27,248 nt of DNA, from contig SFJN01000010.1 of NCBI GenBank assembly GCA_004555055.1, positions 1 through 27,248 on the forward strand, written 5' to 3'. Each line of letters starts with the position of its first letter. The first letter of the stretch is position 1. Of this stretch, positions 23,519 through 27,248 are shown in pieces. A model generated the notes under the pieces. That model saw only the letters and a program-made list of their open reading frames with translations, made no database searches and was not told the origin of the DNA. The stretch is from Bacteroidales bacterium (GTDB lineage: Bacteria > Bacteroidota > Bacteroidia > Bacteroidales > Bacteroidaceae). The translations under genes were made by a program, and so were the position numbers.

Positions 23519-24736
23519 TTAGTCTGTGTAAGTTATGAGATAGTACATCTCCTGCGGACGGGAAGGAACGCAAAGCGCGTTCAGCTCTGACCACCAGTCC
23601 TGAGTCCTCGCCTTGGCGTCGAACTCGTACTGGATAAGTCCCCTGTCGCCAAAGAACTTGGCGTAGATGAAGCTGTCGTCCGGCGTGAGGGCCAAGGTGC
23701 TCTTGATTGTTCCGATAGGACCGGCAGGATAGAACACATAGGTGTTCGCCTTGAAGGTCCTCTGGGTCTTCCTCACGAGCTTGGCGTCAGGTCCCTTGCC
23801 TTCAAGAACCTCGACTCCGACGAGACCCTTGCGCAGATGCACGTTGGCCGCAGGAACGCCGATAATCTTAGCGAAGAGGGCCACGAGCTCGTCGTCACCG
23901 GCGGCGTTGCCCACTGCGAGAGCGTTGGCGTCGTTGCTTGCGGCGAGTACGAGGTCCGGGCGCATCTTGTAACCCATGGCGGTGCGCCACTTCGGATGAT
24001 CCATGTCCTCAAGGAAGGAGATATAGTCGGCCTCGACCACGATGTCCATGTAGCCCTTGCGCTTCATGGCGCGTACAACAGCCTTCATGTCTCCTACCGG
24101 ATCAGCGTCCGCGTTCGCGGTGGTCGCGTTCTTGTCGGTCGCGTTGTTAAACCATCTCTTCGCCTTGGCGACGGTGGTCACGTTGGCCTCAGGAACGGCT
24201 GACTTGAACACGAGCCCCTTGATGCCCCTTGGATTGTTGTTCGCGTCAAGTGACAGCTCCCTGCCGGAAACTATCTGATCGCGCTGGTAGGTCATTGAAA
24301 GCTCGTGGGCGCTCTGGATGTCCTTGATTCCGTTGAAGAGAAGGTCAAGGGCGTACTGCTTCGCGGTCTTGTTCTGGAAGTCAAGGTTGCGCACAGCGTC
24401 GAGGTACTTGCGGTAGTCGTCGGAGTCCCAGATGAAGCGGGCCTTCATGGTAGGAACCACGCCGCTTGTCTCTGTGAAGCCCTCCGTACCGAACGGAATA
24501 GCCTCGGAGTCCTTGTCCGTATAGGTGGCCATCACCTTCACGCGGTTCGACATGACAAGATCCTTGAAGTCGAACGTCAGGGAGGAATACTCGTCCCAGG
24601 TGAAGCCGTCAAGGTCAAGCTTCTGGATGTTGTTGAAGCCGACCACATCGTTGATGTAGAGTCCAAAACTCTTGGAGGACAGGATGCCCGCCTCCGACAT
24701 AAGGGTGTAGAAACCTTTTGCGTACTTGTTTGCCAT
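23519..24736 (-). CDS. Major capsid protein
   Basis: A 405-residue protein in the canonical place after scaffold and decoration genes. Features in line with an HK97-fold capsid protein: N-terminal MANKYAKGFYTLMSEAGIL, a DFKDLVMSNRVKVMATYTD strand, an A-domain-like stretch (KAVVRAMKRKGYMDIVVEAD), then VGVEVLEGKGPDAKLVRK, and a YVFYPAGPIGTIKS edge. The C-terminus is WWSELNALCVPSRPQEMYYL. It has a strong ribosome binding site, AAGGAGG (24744-24750), 7 bases before the ATG. There is no obvious protease-type prosequence, which fits the separate scaffold-like gene upstream. Confidence 0.85.
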   Translation of the reverse strand: MANKYAKGFYTLMSEAGILSSKSFGLYINDVVGFNNIQKLDLDGFTWDEYSSLTFDFKDLVMSNRVKVMATYTDKDSEAIPFGTEGFTETSGVVPTMKARFIWDSDDYRKYLDAVRNLDFQNKTAKQYALDLLFNGIKDIQSAHELSMTYQRDQIVSGRELSLDANNNPRGIKGLVFKSAVPEANVTTVAKAKRWFNNATDKNATTANADADPVGDMKAVVRAMKRKGYMDIVVEADYISFLEDMDHPKWRTAMGYKMRPDLVLAASNDANALAVGNAAGDDELVALFAKIIGVPAANVHLRKGLVGVEVLEGKGPDAKLVRKTQRTFKANTYVFYPAGPIGTIKSTLALTPDDSFIYAKFFGDRGLIQYEFDAKARTQDWWSELNALCVPSRPQEMYYLITYTD

Positions 24737-24743
24737 TTTATTC

Positions 24744-24750
24744 CCTCCTT
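24744..24750 (-). promoter_or_regulatory. Shine-Dalgarno site of major capsid gene
   Basis: AAGGAGG with a 7-base spacer to the ATG at 24736. The most abundant phage protein has the clearest site. Confidence 0.65.
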
Positions 24751-24751
24751 T

Positions 24752-25384
24752 TTAAGCGGTCTCGTACTCGAAAGTGATTCCAGGCATAGCCGCCTTGTAG
24801 AAGTCAGGAACCGCGCTGATGCGGTCGCCGAGAATCTGACCCTTGGTCACGACGGCGACGGTGCCCTTGCCGCCTTCGGCCTCCACGTGAATCTGTCTCC
24901 AAGACAGACCGTCAGGAAGCACAGCGACCTTGTTCTCGCCCGCCTCGGACACGATGTAGAGCTTGTCGCCCTTGGACAGCTCGCCAAGAACGCCGGCTGT
25001 GATAGTGAACGTGTAAACACCGTTGGATACAGACGGCGTGCCGCTCAAAGCGACAGCCTTTGCGGCCTTGCCGTCGGCGTCGCATTTGCCGACAATCATA
25101 CCGGCCTTAGGAACGATGCCGTTGAGAGGCTTGATCTTCAGCGACGTGCCCGAGGCAGCGACGGCTGCCTCGACAGTGTATGTCTCAAGGAACTTCGCCT
25201 CGCCGCCCATGGTCTTCAGCGATACCGGGATTCCCAGAGGGATAAGTGTCCCAGCAGCGACCCCGGTAAGGTCAACGGTGCCACCCGCGACCTTGCGCTC
25301 CTTCACCTCAAGCCACACCGGGACAACGCCCGACTCGTAGCTCTTGTCGGCAGGAACGCCATAGTAGTTTCCGTAATTACTCAT
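24752..25384 (-). CDS. Head fibre / capsid decoration protein
   Basis: A 210-residue protein (MSNYGNYYGVPADKSYESGV). The pattern PADKSYESGVVPVWLEVKER, AAGTLIPLGIPVSLKTMGG and GDKLYIVSEAGENK resembles head fibre proteins of the Phage_fiber_2 type found beside capsid genes in Bacteroidales phages. Repeated short beta strands and Ala/Gly-rich turns suggest a fibre or knob on the capsid surface. It lies between scaffold-like and capsid genes. Confidence 0.7.
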   Translation of the reverse strand: MSNYGNYYGVPADKSYESGVVPVWLEVKERKVAGGTVDLTGVAAGTLIPLGIPVSLKTMGGEAKFLETYTVEAAVAASGTSLKIKPLNGIVPKAGMIVGKCDADGKAAKAVALSGTPSVSNGVYTFTITAGVLGELSKGDKLYIVSEAGENKVAVLPDGLSWRQIHVEAEGGKGTVAVVTKGQILGDRISAVPDFYKAAMPGITFEYETA

Positions 25385-25409
25385 CTGTTAAACTTTTAAT
25401 GGGTTGATT

Positions 25410-26114
25410 TTACTTGCCGTCGGGAATCAAGCCCTGCGCCTTCTTGCGGGCGACCTCCTCGCTCCAGTCAATCGTGCCCTCCTCGTCGTTCTTCGGAGGG
25501 TCGGCCTGGAACGGCTTCGACGTGTCCACGCCAAGACGTGAGACGGCCTTGTTGAAGTAGCCGGAAGCCTTCGCCGCAAGCTCCTCCGCCGTCATCTTGT
25601 TCCCCGTTGCCTCGTTCAGCTCCACGGCGCGCTCCCACGCGTCGGTCGCCTGGTCCTTGTACTTCTTGGCGTAGTCGCCGTTGAAGAAGGAAGAGTGCGC
25701 CGTGCTGAGGGCAGCCTCGGCTGATTTCGAGGTCTCCAGAGCGGTGATCTTCTCGTTGAGCGGGGCGACGGCATCGGCTACCGCGGCCTTGACTATCGAC
25801 GCGATGTCTTGGCTGGTGGCTTTATTCTTATCATCATCGCCCGCACCCCCCTTGTCAGGCTCCGGGTGCGCCGCCTTGTAAGCCTCAAAAGCACGCTGCG
25901 ACTCGCTGTTCTTCTGGATAGCCTGGTCACGCTGCCTCTGAATCTCCTTGGCGATCAAGTCCAACGTGGTCGCGTCAGCAACCGCTCCCTCGATGTCCTC
26001 CGCTTTCTCGACAGTCTTTTCACGAAGCGACGCAATCCTGTCAAGAGCGTCGTTGCTCAATCCGTATGCCTTGTACTTCGTCTTGAGCGCCTCTAAAATC
26101 TGTTCTTTTAGCAT
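25410..26114 (-). CDS. Scaffold-like capsid assembly protein
   Basis: A 234-residue, charged, mostly helical protein (MLKEQILEALKTKYKAYGLS). It has a coiled-coil stretch (EIQRQRDQAIQKNSESQRAF, about 73-92), an acidic low-complexity hinge (PEPDKGGAGDDDKNKATSQD) and a second helix (IVKAAVADAVAPLNEKITAL). It lies just upstream of the decoration and capsid genes. This matches internal scaffolding proteins, which guide capsid shell assembly and then leave. No protease residues were seen. Confidence 0.75.
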   Translation of the reverse strand: MLKEQILEALKTKYKAYGLSNDALDRIASLREKTVEKAEDIEGAVADATTLDLIAKEIQRQRDQAIQKNSESQRAFEAYKAAHPEPDKGGAGDDDKNKATSQDIASIVKAAVADAVAPLNEKITALETSKSAEAALSTAHSSFFNGDYAKKYKDQATDAWERAVELNEATGNKMTAEELAAKASGYFNKAVSRLGVDTSKPFQADPPKNDEEGTIDWSEEVARKKAQGLIPDGK

Positions 26115-26131
26115 AATTCCAACATTTTATG

Positions 26132-26139
26132 CAAAGTTA
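26132..26139 (-). promoter_or_regulatory. TAnnTTTG box before scaffold-like gene
   Basis: TAACTTTG lies 17 bases before the ATG, inside a direct repeat AACTTTGC spaced by 20 bases. It fits the -7 consensus. The -33 spacing is not good. Confidence 0.3.
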
Positions 26140-26181
26140 AAAAGATTTTCGCAAAGTTTGGCATAGTTTATTTGACATATT

Positions 26182-26202
26182 CCCACGGCTAAAGCACGTG
26201 GG
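26182..26202 (-). repeat. Right-end hairpin of the tnpB element
   Basis: CCCACG/CGTGGG with a 9-base loop that contains the tnpB TAG stop codon (26189-26191). The 6-bp stem equals the outer part of the IscB element's terminal hairpins. Confidence 0.85.
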
Positions 26203-27248
26203 ATTCTTGTGTGCAAGCGCGGGACGCCGTATCAGATACGGTCTTACTCCCGCTCCACAATTCGGAGATGCCCCTCCGAAGTATATTCTCAGCCGCATTG
26301 AGGTCACGGTAGTTTACCTTGCCGCATTCGGGACATACCCATTCGCGGTCGCTAAGTTTCAATTCTCTGTTCACATATCCACACTCGCAAGTCTTTGAGG
26401 ACGGATAGAATCGGTCTATCTTGTGAACTGTCACGCTATACTTCCGTGCGACGCATTCAAGTTTGCCGACAAACTCCGCATGAGCCAAATCCGACATCTT
26501 GCGTCCCCACATCCGCGTCATGCCGAGCAACGATAAATCTTCAATGAAGATATAATCATATTTGCGGCACAACTCATGTGCGAGCTTCCACTGAAAATCC
26601 TCGCGTTTGTGAGTGATGTTCTCAAACTCGCGGCACACATCCTTACGTCTGCGCTGTCGGTTGTTTGAGCCTTTCTTACACTTGGATAGCGAGCGGGATT
26701 TGCGCCTAACGTTGTCAAGGTCGGATTTTAAGAACTGTGGATTCCTCACGGTAGTACCGTCCGATAAGGTCATATAGGTCTTTAAGCCGAAGTCAATGCC
26801 TACGGATGCACCATCATGTGTCTTTCCGTATGCTTTCGGCTCTGCGTCCGTTGTGATTATCAGATAGTATTCCCCGAGTCGTGAACGCTTGATTGCTATT
26901 CGCTTAACCCTGCCTTCATAAGGTCGCGAATAAGAAAATTTGAAACGCTTCTTAATCGTATTGACCGTCAAGACATTTCCATTTAGAGAGAAACCGCCCT
27001 GTTTATAGACAATAGAGTAGAAGTCTATTGCTCTTCTGAATTTAGGAGGTCGCTTCGCTAATTTCTTAAAAAACCTCTGATATGCAGTATCAAGGCGTTC
27101 GATAATTTCTTGCGTGGTCTGTGAATGAAGCAGAGTTCGCTTAATTCTCTTCGCATAGTGCTTTTGCATCGCATTCTTTGAGATATACTTACCAAAGAGT
27201 GAATAGTACCTTTTCTGCAACGCAAGAGCGTGATTCCAGACAAAAGAT
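26189..27248 (-). CDS. tnpB: TnpB RNA-guided nuclease, N-terminus beyond window
   Basis: The frame is open to the right edge. The visible start (SFVWNHALALQKRYYSLFG) is the conserved TnpB region that normally lies near residue 20-40, so only a short N-terminus is missing; the TTG at 27220 is not the true start. Residues counted from that TTG: RuvC D143 in VGIDFGLKTYM, E227 in YIFIEDLSLLG, and D306 in YRDLNAAENIL are all present, so the catalytic set is complete. A zinc ribbon has C278, C280, C296 and C299. TnpB cuts DNA with an omega-RNA that overlaps the gene's 3' end and takes its guide from beyond the right end. It belongs to an IS200/IS605 element. Confidence 0.93.
   Translation of the reverse strand, partial: SFVWNHALALQKRYYSLFGKYISKNAMQKHYAKRIKRTLLHSQTTQEIIERLDTAYQRFFKKLAKRPPKFRRAIDFYSIVYKQGGFSLNGNVLTVNTIKKRFKFSYSRPYEGRVKRIAIKRSRLGEYYLIITTDAEPKAYGKTHDGASVGIDFGLKTYMTLSDGTTVRNPQFLKSDLDNVRRKSRSLSKCKKGSNNRQRRRKDVCREFENITHKREDFQWKLAHELCRKYDYIFIEDLSLLGMTRMWGRKMSDLAHAEFVGKLECVARKYSVTVHKIDRFYPSSKTCECGYVNRELKLSDREWVCPECGKVNYRDLNAAENILRRGISELWSGSKTVSDTASRACTQESHVL

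Larger units (their letters stand above)
26130..26202 (-). ncRNA. 3' end of TnpB omega-RNA with guide region
   Basis: By family knowledge the TnpB omega-RNA covers the last part of tnpB, ends in the right-end hairpin region and takes its guide from the flank. The element end at TCAA (26172-26175) would place the guide from 26171 downwards (ATAAACTATGCC...), in the gap before the scaffold-like gene. The 3' end of the RNA and the guide length are not visible in sequence. Confidence 0.5.
26172..27248 (-). mobile_element. IS200/IS605-type tnpB element, left part beyond window
   Basis: This part carries tnpB and its right end. After the tnpB stop comes the hairpin CCCACG-N9-CGTGGG and then AATATG and TCAA (26172-26175), a right-end arrangement known for IS605-family elements. 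The left end and any tnpA are outside the window. The element interrupts the phage gene order just before the scaffold-like gene. Confidence 0.8.

Noticed and set aside
24305..25399. Plus-strand open frame of 364 codons over capsid and head fibre genes
   Set aside because: A shadow caused by GC-rich codon use on the minus strand; it spans two real genes and their gap.
1..27248. CRISPR array, tRNA or rRNA genes, diversity-generating retroelement
   Set aside because: No regularly spaced repeats, no tRNA or rRNA-like sequence and no reverse transcriptase motif were seen on either strand. The two 46-bp repeats are a protein module and not a template/variable pair.

Overview
The window is the late, structural half of a tailed phage or prophage (siphovirus-like, long-tailed) of a Bacteroidales host. 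Every supported protein gene reads on the minus strand, so transcription runs from the right edge towards position 1. The host assignment rests on BACON-type domains, the GKPSINGV and YTGAQVEALLD motifs usual in Bacteroidales phage tail genes, and Bacteroides-like TAnnTTTG promoter boxes. The phage genes look GC-rich, while the two mobile elements look more AT-rich. No integrase, repressor, terminase or portal is visible, so prophage and free phage cannot be told apart.

Right to left, the layout is: a tnpB gene whose N-terminus runs off the right edge (26189-27248); the head module, with scaffold-like protein, head fibre/decoration protein and major capsid protein (23519-26114); the neck module of connector, stopper, gp10-like and terminator-like proteins (21764-23503); the major tail protein followed by a strong intrinsic terminator (21064-21758); tail assembly chaperones G and G-T made through an A-AAA-AAG slippery site (20211-21037); a 1744-residue tape measure protein (14987-20221); two unknown conserved genes; Dit-like and Tal-like tail-tip proteins (10180-14113); then a run of baseplate, Ig-like, BACON and carbohydrate-binding-like genes (3520-10178). 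A large tail-fibre gene runs off the left edge (2-1939).

An IscB element (about 1940-3513) sits between the last two tail genes. It has a complete IscB with RuvC and HNH residues, a structured upstream omega-RNA, and near-identical hairpins at both ends. The omega-RNA guide position is filled by the 3' end of the upstream tail gene, which predicts targeting of phages that lack the insertion. The sequence expected after the guide in such an empty site, ATGAAA, fits the published OgeuIscB TAM, and the iscB stop codon overlaps the start codon of the tail-fibre gene. TnpB at the other end of the module carries a right-end hairpin with the same six-base stem, so both elements may use one kind of TnpA.

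A second unusual feature is a chain of three adjacent small genes (6714-6911, 6059-6670, 5736-5984). Two BACON domains appear to be cut at the same place by gene boundaries: the first half of each domain ends one protein and the second half begins the next. This suggests head-to-tail assembly by domain complementation, or a modular swapping site.

All assignments come from reading the sequence and remembered family features; no database search was run.
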